The position numbers and the translations under genes were made by a program. From the NCBI GenBank assembly GCA_003224055.1, contig QHYE01000024.1, positions 58,503-122,502 on the forward strand: DNA of 64,000 nucleotides, written 5' to 3'. This document shows positions 43,101 to 50,640 of this stretch, piece by piece (position 1 is the first letter of the stretch; each line of letters opens with the position of its first letter). Source of the DNA: Acidobacteriota bacterium (GTDB lineage: Bacteria; Acidobacteriota; Terriglobia; Acidiferrales; UBA7541). Under the pieces are notes generated by a model. The model searched no databases. It saw only the letters and a program-made list of their open reading frames with translations, and was not told the origin of the DNA.

Positions 43101-44741
43101 GGGAGCAACGGCGGCCACAGGGCCGGGAATCCAGCCGAGGGTCTCCTTTTCTTGCGCGACTTTGCGGGCGGCGTCGGCGGGCGCCCAGGTTTTTCCCGCG
43201 ATCACAATGTCACGATACTCATCGGCCCGCGCGTCCGCGAGCTGGTTGCGAACGTCATCGAGCTTTTTCAAAACCTCGCGACGCTCGGATTCCAGTTTCC
43301 TCGATTCCATTTCGAGCGAACCGGCGTCGGCCCGCGACAATCGTTCCGCGATCGAACCTACCGCGCTTTCCAGTTGTTTGCGGCTGTCCAGGTCGCTCTC
43401 CAGGACGCTCACGCACAACGGCCGCAGCTCCGGAACGATATGATTCCGCACCATGCGCAATGCTTTTGTCGTGTGGCTGGTGACCAGAACGCTTTTCCCC
43501 TGGGCCAGCAGGTGGCCGATCAGATTGCCGATGGTATGCGTCTTTCCAGTGCCCGGAGGGCCCTGAACCAGCACGCCGCCGTATTCTTCGAGCTGTTTGG
43601 CGATCCGTATTTGTTCGGGATTTGCGGGCTTGCTCAAGAGAACATCGGCATCGGCCTCGCCGTTAGCGTCCCCGGAGGAGTTCGCTTCGCGGGCGTCGGG
43701 AACCGGGGATTCTTCTCCCACAATATTCAAGAGAGACCACGGCAAATCTTCGCGCGTTCGAAGGTCCGCGAGAATGCCCTCGATAGCAGCGGCGAAGCCC
43801 AGGGTGCGGGCGCGCAGAAATAGAATCGGATCGCGTCCGATGCGAGGATCAATCGCTTCACCGGCAGGCGCGCGGTCCTCGAGCAACTCGCCGCGCGGCG
43901 AGAGCTGAACAACCAGGCGCTTCAGAAACCCGGAGGTGGCGCCATTGATGAGCGGATGAAAGCCTTCCTGCTCCAACTCTTCGCGGCAGCGACCGATGGC
44001 GCGTCCGTCCACATCGGTCATGGATTGGAAGAGAGCAGAATAAAGTTCGACCGGGTGGTCGGCTTCCGACAGAGTGAATTCGGGTACTGCGGCATTGAAC
44101 TGAAGTTGCAGGCGTTGCAGCAGAACGGGATGGTAGATGCTGCCTTCGGCGCGGCTCCAACTGAGAATGCCGTCTCCCAGAACCAGCTCGACGCGCTCGG
44201 CTTCGCGGTCGATGCGCCCATGGAGCGCGTACAGGGTCTCGAAGATTTTCATCGCCGCGCGAGCGGGCTTTTCGTTTTTGGCCCATTCTTCGCGCGCCAC
44301 TTTCCAACGCCGCAATGCCGCGAGCCTTGCCGGGTCGTCCTCGAAATTGGCAACGCGGGTCTCGCCCTCTTGATCCGATTCGTTCCGGGAAGCACTGACG
44401 GAAGGCTCCTTTGACGGATCGTCCCATCCGGCCTCCAGCCAAGCGGCAATTCCGTAGGGAGGTTCGGGAGGAGAAGTCAGCTCCGGGCGCTGCACCTTGA
44501 GGACGAATCCGCCGGCGCTCGCGTCACCATTCTGAGAGTCCGCGGCTTTTGTTTTCGCGGTGCTGGATTTCGAGGCGCCGCGTTTGATGGAGGCATGCTC
44601 CGGAAGATCGTGCAACCAGAGGCTCCAGAGTTGTTCGCGAATCTGGCGTTTGGCCGGATTGCGGTGCTGGTTGAGCGCTTCCAGGTAGCGGAACACACGG
44701 GTGAGCTTTTCCCGCGCGACGCGGAGTTTCTCTGGATTCAT
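40149..44741 (-). CDS. Large SF1 helicase with C-terminal MTES_1575-like nuclease domain
   Basis: This single gene encodes 1530 residues. Walker A ('VLVQGPPGTGKTHTIGNLIG') is near residue 395, and Walker B ('VVIIDEASQSD') is near residue 1085, followed by 'LVVGDHEQVSPSAVG'. Later helicase motifs include 'RGLLSLRDQELFKQRFNVAA' and 'SRARDQMWIVHSL', giving a split Upf1/Dna2-type superfamily 1 motor with a large insertion between motifs. From about residue 1375, 'FEREVMKRLMAAGYRVAPHW' and 'GAFRIDLVVEGHGNRLAIEC' with 'DGDRYH' fit a PD-(D/E)XK-like nuclease of the REase_MTES_1575 type. Such helicase-nuclease fusions occur in defence and DNA repair; the actual role here is unknown. It has no methylase or other partner beside it. 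Confidence 0.8.
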   Translation of the reverse strand: MNPEKLRVAREKLTRVFRYLEALNQHRNPAKRQIREQLWSLWLHDLPEHASIKRGASKSSTAKTKAADSQNGDASAGGFVLKVQRPELTSPPEPPYGIAAWLEAGWDDPSKEPSVSASRNESDQEGETRVANFEDDPARLAALRRWKVAREEWAKNEKPARAAMKIFETLYALHGRIDREAERVELVLGDGILSWSRAEGSIYHPVLLQRLQLQFNAAVPEFTLSEADHPVELYSALFQSMTDVDGRAIGRCREELEQEGFHPLINGATSGFLKRLVVQLSPRGELLEDRAPAGEAIDPRIGRDPILFLRARTLGFAAAIEGILADLRTREDLPWSLLNIVGEESPVPDAREANSSGDANGEADADVLLSKPANPEQIRIAKQLEEYGGVLVQGPPGTGKTHTIGNLIGHLLAQGKSVLVTSHTTKALRMVRNHIVPELRPLCVSVLESDLDSRKQLESAVGSIAERLSRADAGSLEMESRKLESERREVLKKLDDVRNQLADARADEYRDIVIAGKTWAPADAARKVAQEKETLGWIPGPVAAVAPVPLSPGELADLYRTNVSLSREDESELAGHLPELHDLPGPEDFEASLSERTRISMEDLDVRSDLWQSGTSQSSPDELETLAANLAQSVEPLSGKEKWKLAAVYAGKYGHGHREAWDQLVSFVRLVHREAANAQESFIKYGPQLSDNFALEDQERIAGEIFAHLENGGKLGSFALLTHKAWSQFIDSAKVNKAKPRLPEHFQALRKLARLKTFRQDLAGRWDRQMAPLGTPSSGEMGEEVEKTLMQFCDAIEDCLGWHEQTWLPLQQQLEDLGFRWDKFLAEQPAVVGADGELVRIGKAVAHSLLPILDSRFKKLRLLQLEAEHRDLKGRLKLAARLAKSSKATSKLLAAVSDEDSGDYRDAYDRLLELKSRQADLDLRRALLTKLESAAPTWAGAIRNRTAVHGRGEPPRDPAAAWSWRQLNDELDRRAGVSLEALQSKSEKLREQLRRATVGLIDKRAWSSQAHRTSSRQRQALVGWLDTIRRIGKGHGIRVSLLRAEAARKMSECRSAVPVWVMPLSRVVENFDPRITRFDVVIIDEASQSDVMALVALYLGKTVLVVGDHEQVSPSAVGQDLGIIQNLIFQYLTGIPNADLYDGQISIYDLARQSFGGATCLVEHFRCVPEIVQFSNMISYDWRIKPLRDASRVRLRPHTIAYRVSGSSRDGKINRQEALATASLLAAAIEQPEYKKNDAGQPTSFGVVSLVGDDQALEIDYLLRGHLSPDRYELHRLLCGNAAQFQGDERDVIFISLVDTAQRGLLSLRDQELFKQRFNVAASRARDQMWIVHSLNPNNDLKADDLRRQLIEHAQDPSRLMRALEEKEQRTQSAFEREVMKRLMAAGYRVAPHWRVGAFRIDLVVEGHGNRLAIECDGDRYHPLEKLPEDMDRQSVLERMGWIFTRIRCTEFFRNPERAMKPVFEKLQLLEISPDGAAPDVAPAKRASADLIDRVIRRAEELRTSWSASTEAASRRQAETRPVSQPDPVV

Positions 44742-45047
44742 GACTCTCTGCCTCTGTTCACCCGAGCGTAGAGGCTGGGCACGGCTGGTGAGACGTTCAG
44801 GATACCAGCGTCTCTCGATGACGTGTCAATAGAACCCCGAGACTCAAAAAAAGTTGGCGCAGGCGGCGCCAACCGTAAAGCAGTGCGTGCAAGTCCGAAT
44901 TTCTCCATCCGAGTGAACGAGGGTATAATGGCCCGCGTGAGGCCAGTAGGCTCGGCCCCACACCCACCCTGGGCCCGCCGATTCGGTATTCCTTCATCCC
45001 CGGCTATGGAAGGTCGCTCCGAAAATTTGAAAAGCCTCTCGAGGAAC
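44742..45047. other. Divergent intergenic region between the helicase and the PilZ-Sel1 gene
   Basis: The two genes point away from each other, so both promoters should lie here. GGGTATAATG at 44921-44930 contains a perfect TATAAT (44924-44929) with an extended -10 look, oriented toward the PilZ-Sel1 gene. A matching -35 is not clear. The long frame that runs through this gap in phase with the gene is not supported as coding. Confidence 0.5.
44924..44929 (+). promoter_or_regulatory. Possible -10 box of the PilZ-Sel1 gene
   Basis: TATAAT matches the bacterial -10 consensus exactly and lies about 120 bases ahead of ATG 45048, preceded by GGG. The corresponding -35 position holds TTCTCC, a poor match, so the assignment depends on the -10 alone. 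Confidence 0.35.
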
Positions 45048-46127
45048 ATGGACTTCGATCGACGCCGAAAGTTCAGAATGATGCCGGACCAATTTGCCTT
45101 CATACAATTGGAGCGGGATGACGGCGGGGCTGTACTCGATATCTCCGAATCGGGCCTACGCTTTGAGACGTTTGCTCCCGTGCACCAGGAGGGACCGGTT
45201 CATTTTTGGTTTTCTCTGAATCTACGCGACCGGATCGAAGCGTGGGGTGAAGTGGTCTGGACCAATGCGGCAAGAAAGAGCGGGGGACTGAGGTTCCTGC
45301 GACTTTCCGAGGAAGATCGCGCGCAGATTCGCAAGTGGACGGCGGAATTCTCCGCGCGGGATGTTTCTGACGAAAAGTTCGCACCGCAGGCCGGCGCTGA
45401 TGGAACGCGCGGCGAGATCAGCGCCAACAAACACGACGCCGTCGCTGCATTCGTTGCGAAAGCCCGGTCGCGGCGTTCTTCTCTTTTGGCCTGGGGAGAA
45501 GGCTTTGGCGACTACCCTTTGCCATCCCTGACTTTTCAAGAAGCGGCGGAGCAAGCATCGGAGCTGGTTCCCGTGCAGAGGTATCTCGCCGCAAAGCAAA
45601 AACAGCTGATTTTCGGACTATTACTAGGTATTTGCGTCACCGCCACGTTCGCCTTGGCTGCGTTCAAGTATTCGAATTATCGGCGCCAAACCACGGACAC
45701 AGAAAAGCTGGCGGGAGAATCCCTCGCCGTCAAAGTTGGACCGGAAGTCCAACCGCCGGCGCTCGCAACGCCAACGACGCCTAAACCGGCTTATGGGGAA
45801 GTTTTCTCAACCAGCAAGCAGAGGGGGACGTCTTCGGGCCACAACTTGAATAGTCCGTTGGCAGCGGCCACGTTCTCTCAACTGCGTTCGAGCGAGAATG
45901 CGAGTCAAAGGCAGCCCGCGAAGACCCCTTCGCAACTGTGGGCTTCCGTACAAGCCGGCAACAGCAAGGCGGCCGTGGAGCTGGCCGAACTCTACATAGA
46001 GGGTGAAGGCGTCCCCCAGAATTGTGCGCAGGCGCGCGTGCTGTTATTGGTGGCATCCGAGAAGCGGAACGCCGGAGCCATCAAGAGGCTGCGGGAGCTG
46101 GACAAGACGGGATGCCCTGGCGAGTAG
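45048..46127 (+). CDS. PilZ domain - transmembrane - Sel1-like repeat protein
   Basis: I start at ATG 45048 (GAGG four bases upstream, 359 residues). The N-terminal PilZ domain (residues about 3-100) begins 'DRRRKFRMMPDQFAFIQL' and has 'VLDISESGLRFET', a DxSxxG c-di-GMP motif. A single membrane helix follows at about residue 190 ('LIFGLLLGICVTATFALAAF'). The periplasmic end contains a Sel1-like repeat, 'GNSKAAVELAELYIEGEGVP' followed by 'NCAQARVLLLVASEK', usually protein-binding. So a cytosolic c-di-GMP sensor is tied to a periplasmic interaction domain. Alternative ATG 45006 adds 14 residues. Confidence 0.75.
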   Translation: MDFDRRRKFRMMPDQFAFIQLERDDGGAVLDISESGLRFETFAPVHQEGPVHFWFSLNLRDRIEAWGEVVWTNAARKSGGLRFLRLSEEDRAQIRKWTAEFSARDVSDEKFAPQAGADGTRGEISANKHDAVAAFVAKARSRRSSLLAWGEGFGDYPLPSLTFQEAAEQASELVPVQRYLAAKQKQLIFGLLLGICVTATFALAAFKYSNYRRQTTDTEKLAGESLAVKVGPEVQPPALATPTTPKPAYGEVFSTSKQRGTSSGHNLNSPLAAATFSQLRSSENASQRQPAKTPSQLWASVQAGNSKAAVELAELYIEGEGVPQNCAQARVLLLVASEKRNAGAIKRLRELDKTGCPGE

Positions 46128-46166
46128 CCGCGGAAACGCGACGCGACACCGTTCCATCAAAAGCGA

Positions 46167-48311
46167 TCAGACCGGGCGGCGAATGCCGAGCTTGCGCATG
46201 CGGGCCTGAAGCGTGGTGCGCTTCATGCCAAGCAGCACAGCCGCGCCTTTGGGGCCAGCGATGCGCCATTGCGTTTGCTTCAGCGCGCGGAGGATATGCT
46301 GGCGCTCGGCTTCTTCCAGAGTGGAAATGGAAGAGGTTAAGGAAGTTGAGGGGGTGAAGGAGGAAGAAGAGTCGGCGCCCGCGGCAGCAGCGAGGGTTGC
46401 TGATTTCAGCTCGGAAAGCGGAACACGCAGCTCCTTGCCGGGGGAGAGAATCACGGCGCGTTCCAGCAGGTTTTCGAGTTCACGGATGTTGCCGGGCCAG
46501 GAATAGTTCGAAAGCGCGTCCATGGCGTCGGCGGGAATATACTCGACCTCTTTATTGAGGCTGCGGCTGAATCTTTGAACGAAATAGCGGACGAGAAGAG
46601 GAATGTCTTCGGGGCGCTCGCGTAGCGCGGGGATTTGAATGGGAAAAACATTGAGACGGTAGTAGAGGTCGCTGCGAAAGGCGCGCTCGGCGACCAGTTT
46701 CGAAAGATCGGAGTTGGTGGCGGCGACGACACGGACATCCACGCGAGTCGTTCGCGTGCCTCCGAGGCGTTCGAATTCCTGCTCCTGTAAAACGCGGAGA
46801 AGCTTAGGCTGCAGTTCGAGCGGCAGGTCGCCGACTTCATCGAGAAAAAGCGTACCGCGGTCGGCGAGTTCGAAGCGGCCGACTTTTTGAGCGATGGCGC
46901 CGGTGAACGCCCCCTTCTCATGGCCGAAGAGTTCCGATTCGAGCAACCCGCTCGGAATGGCCGCACAGTTGATCTTGACGAAAGTACGATCGCGGCGTGG
47001 GCTGAGGTTGTGGATGGCGCGCGCGAAAAGTTCCTTGCCAGTGCCGGTTTCACCGAGGAGAAGGACGGTCGTGCCCGCGGGAGCAGCAAGCTCCACCTGC
47101 GCAAGAGCGCGCTTGAGCACGGGGCTTTCGCCGACAATTTCCTCGAAATTGAACTCGCTGCGAATTTCTTCCTCGAGGTAGAGCTTCTCGACCGCCAGCT
47201 TATTCTTGAGGGCGTCGATCTCCTTGAACGCCAGCGCGTTTTCCACGGCGATGGCGATTTGCGCTCCAACAGGTTGAAGCAGCTCGACGTCCTGAGCCGT
47301 GAAAGCATCGATGCGGCGGCTCGCGAGATTGAGCGTTCCGAAGGTGCTGCCGTGACGGGTCAGCGGAGTGCAGCAAACGGCTTGCAAGCCTTCGGCGCGG
47401 AGAACGCGGATGATTTCAGAGTGGTATTGGTCGAGTTCGGAGCCGCGTGCGACGAGCGGTCGACCGGTGGCGATGGCACGGCCGGCGGGGGAGTTGTCTC
47501 GCGGTACGGTCGTTTCCGGCTTGAAGATGCTCTGGTTGCCGGGAAAATCGATGGCGTGAATGCGAAGCAAGCCGGTGGCGGGATCGAGAAGAGCCAGGCT
47601 GGTGTAGTCATGATGAATGACGCGCTCCAGAGTCGCGACGATGCCGCGAAAGAGTTCGGGAAGCTCGCGCGTGGTAATGAGAACGTTGTTGACCTCAAGG
47701 AGGACCTGGAGACGGTCGCGTTCGCGTGCAAGTTGTGTTTGATAGGCCTGGGAACTCTGGAAGTTGAGCGCGTTGTCCACCGCGACGGCCACCTGGCTGG
47801 CCACGCGCTGCATGAATTGCAGCTCGGTGTCCGTGATGCACTGCGGCACCAAGCGGCCGAAGCCCATGGCGCCCAGCCGGCGCTGCGCCGTCGTCAACGG
47901 GATGATCGCCAGGGAGCGGACGTTATGCTCGCGGAAGCGCTTCAAGAATTCGGGGAAGCGCGTTTCTTCCTCGACGTCGCTGACGACGAAGGACTCTTGC
48001 GTTTGCCAGACCCATCCGGAAGGATTGTTCTCAACGGGAGCTTCCGTGCCCGTGGGCTTTTCGCTGGGGATGCGTGTTTCGAGGACGTGGAGGCGCATCA
48101 CGTTCCGCGCGGGATCGTGCAGGACGAGCGTGAGGAAATCAAACTCGATGACGGCGTGCAGCCGCGCGGCAAGGTCGTGGAACAGCGCGGGCAGATCGCG
48201 CTGCTGGGCGATGGCCTCGCTGACTTCCAGCAAGGCTTCAAGCTGACGCCGGGAGTGTTCCAGCGGGGAGGTGAACGCCACTTCCGGCGGAGAAACAACG
48301 GGGTCCGCCAT
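46167..48311 (-). CDS. Sigma-54-dependent transcriptional activator with two GAF domains
   Basis: The 714-residue activator has two GAF-type sensor domains (residues about 20-185 and 195-365), then an AAA+ domain. Its Walker A 'GETGTGKE' is near residue 420, followed by 'ESELFGHEKGAFTGA' (the GAFTGA loop contacting sigma-54), Walker B 'TLFLDEVGDLP', and 'RSDLYYRLNVFPI'. A C-terminal Fis-type helix-turn-helix ('AAVLLGMKRTTLQARMRKLG') binds enhancers. The domain order resembles NorR/FhlA-type sensors. The ligand is unknown. I looked for GG-N10-GC sigma-54 promoters upstream of nearby genes and saw no clear one. Confidence 0.92.
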   Translation of the reverse strand: MADPVVSPPEVAFTSPLEHSRRQLEALLEVSEAIAQQRDLPALFHDLAARLHAVIEFDFLTLVLHDPARNVMRLHVLETRIPSEKPTGTEAPVENNPSGWVWQTQESFVVSDVEEETRFPEFLKRFREHNVRSLAIIPLTTAQRRLGAMGFGRLVPQCITDTELQFMQRVASQVAVAVDNALNFQSSQAYQTQLARERDRLQVLLEVNNVLITTRELPELFRGIVATLERVIHHDYTSLALLDPATGLLRIHAIDFPGNQSIFKPETTVPRDNSPAGRAIATGRPLVARGSELDQYHSEIIRVLRAEGLQAVCCTPLTRHGSTFGTLNLASRRIDAFTAQDVELLQPVGAQIAIAVENALAFKEIDALKNKLAVEKLYLEEEIRSEFNFEEIVGESPVLKRALAQVELAAPAGTTVLLLGETGTGKELFARAIHNLSPRRDRTFVKINCAAIPSGLLESELFGHEKGAFTGAIAQKVGRFELADRGTLFLDEVGDLPLELQPKLLRVLQEQEFERLGGTRTTRVDVRVVAATNSDLSKLVAERAFRSDLYYRLNVFPIQIPALRERPEDIPLLVRYFVQRFSRSLNKEVEYIPADAMDALSNYSWPGNIRELENLLERAVILSPGKELRVPLSELKSATLAAAAGADSSSSFTPSTSLTSSISTLEEAERQHILRALKQTQWRIAGPKGAAVLLGMKRTTLQARMRKLGIRRPV

Positions 48312-48420
48312 AGAAGGTCAGGATAACATCCGCGTCGGTGGAGGCTCAACTTAACGCGTGCGAGTGTAATGGATTGAAATGCCCTAGTATCGTAGTCTCT
48401 TCCACTCAACGAGGTTCATC

Positions 48421-48642
48421 GTGAAACCACTCTCCTTGCGTGTTCTGGGATTATTCAGAGAAATGGGAGAAGATCGATTGGACCTGCATATACTCTTCGA
48501 GGCAGGAGGTAACCAGCCTGAAGAGCGGCTGCTTGTGCTCGATGCCCTCGATGAGTTGGTACAGGCGGGAATGCTGGACGCACGCAGCGGCGACTTCTAC
48601 GCGCTGACAGAGAAGGGTAAAAGGGCAACCGCTCAGCCTTAA
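48421..48642 (+). CDS. Small winged-helix-like protein
   Basis: The 73-residue product starts at GTG 48421 with GAGG seven bases upstream. 'LLVLDALDELVQAGML' followed by 'YALTEKGKRA' looks like the second half of a winged helix (recognition helix, wing, TEKG) as in PadR/MarR-type proteins, but it is too short for a complete regulator. It precedes the TPR protein gene. I do not recognise a named family. A regulatory role for the next gene is possible by position only. Confidence 0.5.
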   Translation: MKPLSLRVLGLFREMGEDRLDLHILFEAGGNQPEERLLVLDALDELVQAGMLDARSGDFYALTEKGKRATAQP

Positions 48643-48722
48643 CAATTACCAAACGCGCCTGTAGTTGTTGGCGAATCCTTCGATGTGGACGGCTGAGAAG
48701 CGACCAGAACCGGGAGGCTCGG

Positions 48723-49592
48723 ATGCAGCTTACTCAAGCGATTTCGAAATGGATCGCCCGCTGTCTGCCCTTCCTGGGTCGGGGGCACAAAGCAAGTCAG
48801 GAACCGAAGGATGCTCCCACGATCATTTTCGCCCTTCCGGATGGCAGGAAACTCACGATGGAGGATCTTCAGGGCCTAACAGGCAGGGTATACGTTCGCG
48901 ACGGCAAATTGCTGGATGTGAACGGCACGGTTCGATACGAGATTATTGGCAAGGGTAGCATACCGAGAGCGGCCGAAGCCCTGCATCAGCAGGCGCGAGA
49001 GGCGGGCGGGCGCGGCGAGTACGAGAGAGCCATCGAGCTTTTGGAGCGGGCATCGGAACTCGCGCCGGAGTGGCCTTACCCCATCTACGACAGAGCGTAT
49101 ACCCATCTTCTGATGGCCGACCTCGATGGCGCGATAAGGTACTACAGGAAAACATTCGAATTGTCGCCTCGCGGGTTTTTTGCGGCGATTACCGCCCTGG
49201 ACACGTTGCTTCGGGAGCAGAACGGGGAGTTGCCAGTTGGAACCTACTTGAGATACGTATCCTTGGAGTGGATGAAAGATGCAGCGAAAAGAGAGCATGC
49301 CGTGCGCGAGATGGTTAGGATGATCCCTCAGTTCGCGCCCGCATGGAAGGAATTTGCTTGCCTGTGCGACGATGAAGGCGAGAGACTCGCAGCCATTGAG
49401 AGTGGCCTGGCGGCGAATCCCGACGCCGGGACCAAAGGGATTCTCAAAATCAACAAAGCCCTGGTCCTTAATCTGAAGGGAAACCACGACGACGCCGTAC
49501 GGTTGCTGGGAGAGCTGGCCCTCGACCCCAATTCGACGTTGGGGACGGAGCACTCAGCAAAGGCTGCATTGAGTATCTTGATGAGCAAATGA
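48723..49592 (+). CDS. TPR-containing protein of unknown function
   Basis: The 289-residue protein starts at ATG 48723 after GGGAGG. A short segment after a hydrophobic N-terminus is followed by 'IIFALPDGRKLTMEDLQGLT', and then tetratricopeptide-like helices: 'AREAGGRGEYERAIELLERA', 'WPYPIYDRAYTHLLMADLDG' and 'KGILKINKALVLNLKGNHDD'. TPR arrays usually bind partner proteins. There is no signal peptide or obvious enzyme domain. The family was not identified. It converges with the PfkB kinase gene. Confidence 0.6.
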   Translation: MQLTQAISKWIARCLPFLGRGHKASQEPKDAPTIIFALPDGRKLTMEDLQGLTGRVYVRDGKLLDVNGTVRYEIIGKGSIPRAAEALHQQAREAGGRGEYERAIELLERASELAPEWPYPIYDRAYTHLLMADLDGAIRYYRKTFELSPRGFFAAITALDTLLREQNGELPVGTYLRYVSLEWMKDAAKREHAVREMVRMIPQFAPAWKEFACLCDDEGERLAAIESGLAANPDAGTKGILKINKALVLNLKGNHDDAVRLLGELALDPNSTLGTEHSAKAALSILMSK

Positions 49593-49648
49593 AGGCGCCA
49601 AAGCAGATGCGGTTTGTGCGCTAACGGGAACCTCATTTAACACAGATT

Positions 49649-50584
49649 TTAAATGTCGTAGGCCGGCGCGTGCCGGGCGCCAGCGGCCACGAGGCGTTCA
49701 ATGTTTTCGACGGGCTGGATGCTGCCGCGTGCGCCAATTCCCGTGCAGTTCAGCGCGGCGGCGGCGCAGGCGAATTCGAGTTGGCGTTGCAGCGGCCAGC
49801 CTTGAAGCAGCGCGTAGATGAATCCCGCATGAAAAATGTCGCCCGCACCAGTGGTGTCCACGGGCTGCACACGATAGGCAGGAGCGTAGTGGAACTGCTT
49901 GCCGTCCCAGGCGAGCACACCTTCCTCGCCCAAAGTTGCAGCAGCAAGCCGGCCGCCAAACCGGCTGCGGACCGCGGGCAGCGACTTCCGCAAATCGTTT
50001 TCTCCCGCAAGCCGGCCCGGAATGTCCCGGCTGGTGATCAGGTAATCGACATTTTTCAATAGCGCTTCGACGCCGGGATAGAGTTCATCCAAGTCTGCGA
50101 TCACCGGAATGCCGGCGGCGCGGGACCAGCCCGCGGCGGCTGTGGCAGCGGCGGTATCGTGTCCATCCACGTGAAGAGCGCGCGCAGTGATGATCCAGTC
50201 GCGCTGGAGTTCTTCGGGAAGAAGCGTCAAGCGGTCGTCCCGTTTCCAGAGCACGGTGCGCTCGCCGTTGTCGTCCACAAGAATGAACGCTTGCTGGCTG
50301 GCGCAGCCCGGTGCGGTAAGGAGATGCGCCTCCACGCCGGTTCGCGCGAATTCCGAACGGTGAAGCGCGGCGGCGCTGTCGTCCCCGACTTTGCCGACGT
50401 AGCGCGTGCGCAGTCCCCACTGCTGGCAGGCGATGATCGCGCTGGCCACCTGGCCGCCGGGCAGCAAATTGGCGGAACGAAACTCCACTTTTGATCCGCG
50501 CGCGGGATAGTGCGCGACGGGAATCAACGTGTCCGTAGCGTTGAGTCCTACGCCGACGACGTCAACCTTGGAAGGATTCGACAT
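49649..50584 (-). CDS. PfkB-family sugar kinase
   Basis: The 311-residue kinase begins 'VDVVGVGLNATDTLIPVAHY' and has 'LLPGGQVASAIIACQQWGLR' (sugar-binding GG region). Its C-terminal PfkB signature is 'DTTGAGDIFHAGF', with the catalytic Asp in GAGD. Members phosphorylate ribose, fructose or similar sugars, or nucleosides; the substrate cannot be set from sequence. The gene is 56 bases downstream of the sugar-transporter gene, so uptake and phosphorylation are probably co-expressed. AGGA lies five bases before ATG 50584. Confidence 0.9.
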   Translation of the reverse strand: MSNPSKVDVVGVGLNATDTLIPVAHYPARGSKVEFRSANLLPGGQVASAIIACQQWGLRTRYVGKVGDDSAAALHRSEFARTGVEAHLLTAPGCASQQAFILVDDNGERTVLWKRDDRLTLLPEELQRDWIITARALHVDGHDTAAATAAAGWSRAAGIPVIADLDELYPGVEALLKNVDYLITSRDIPGRLAGENDLRKSLPAVRSRFGGRLAAATLGEEGVLAWDGKQFHYAPAYRVQPVDTTGAGDIFHAGFIYALLQGWPLQRQLEFACAAAALNCTGIGARGSIQPVENIERLVAAGARHAPAYDI

Positions 50585-50640
50585 TTTTCCTGGGCCACTG
50601 TAGACGAAGCGCGGGAATTTGCAAAGGCGGAGCGGCCGGC

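Noticed and set aside
46887..48326. 479-codon plus-strand frame opposite the sigma-54 activator
   Set aside because: Antisense to clear GAF and AAA+ motifs and lacking any domain of its own.
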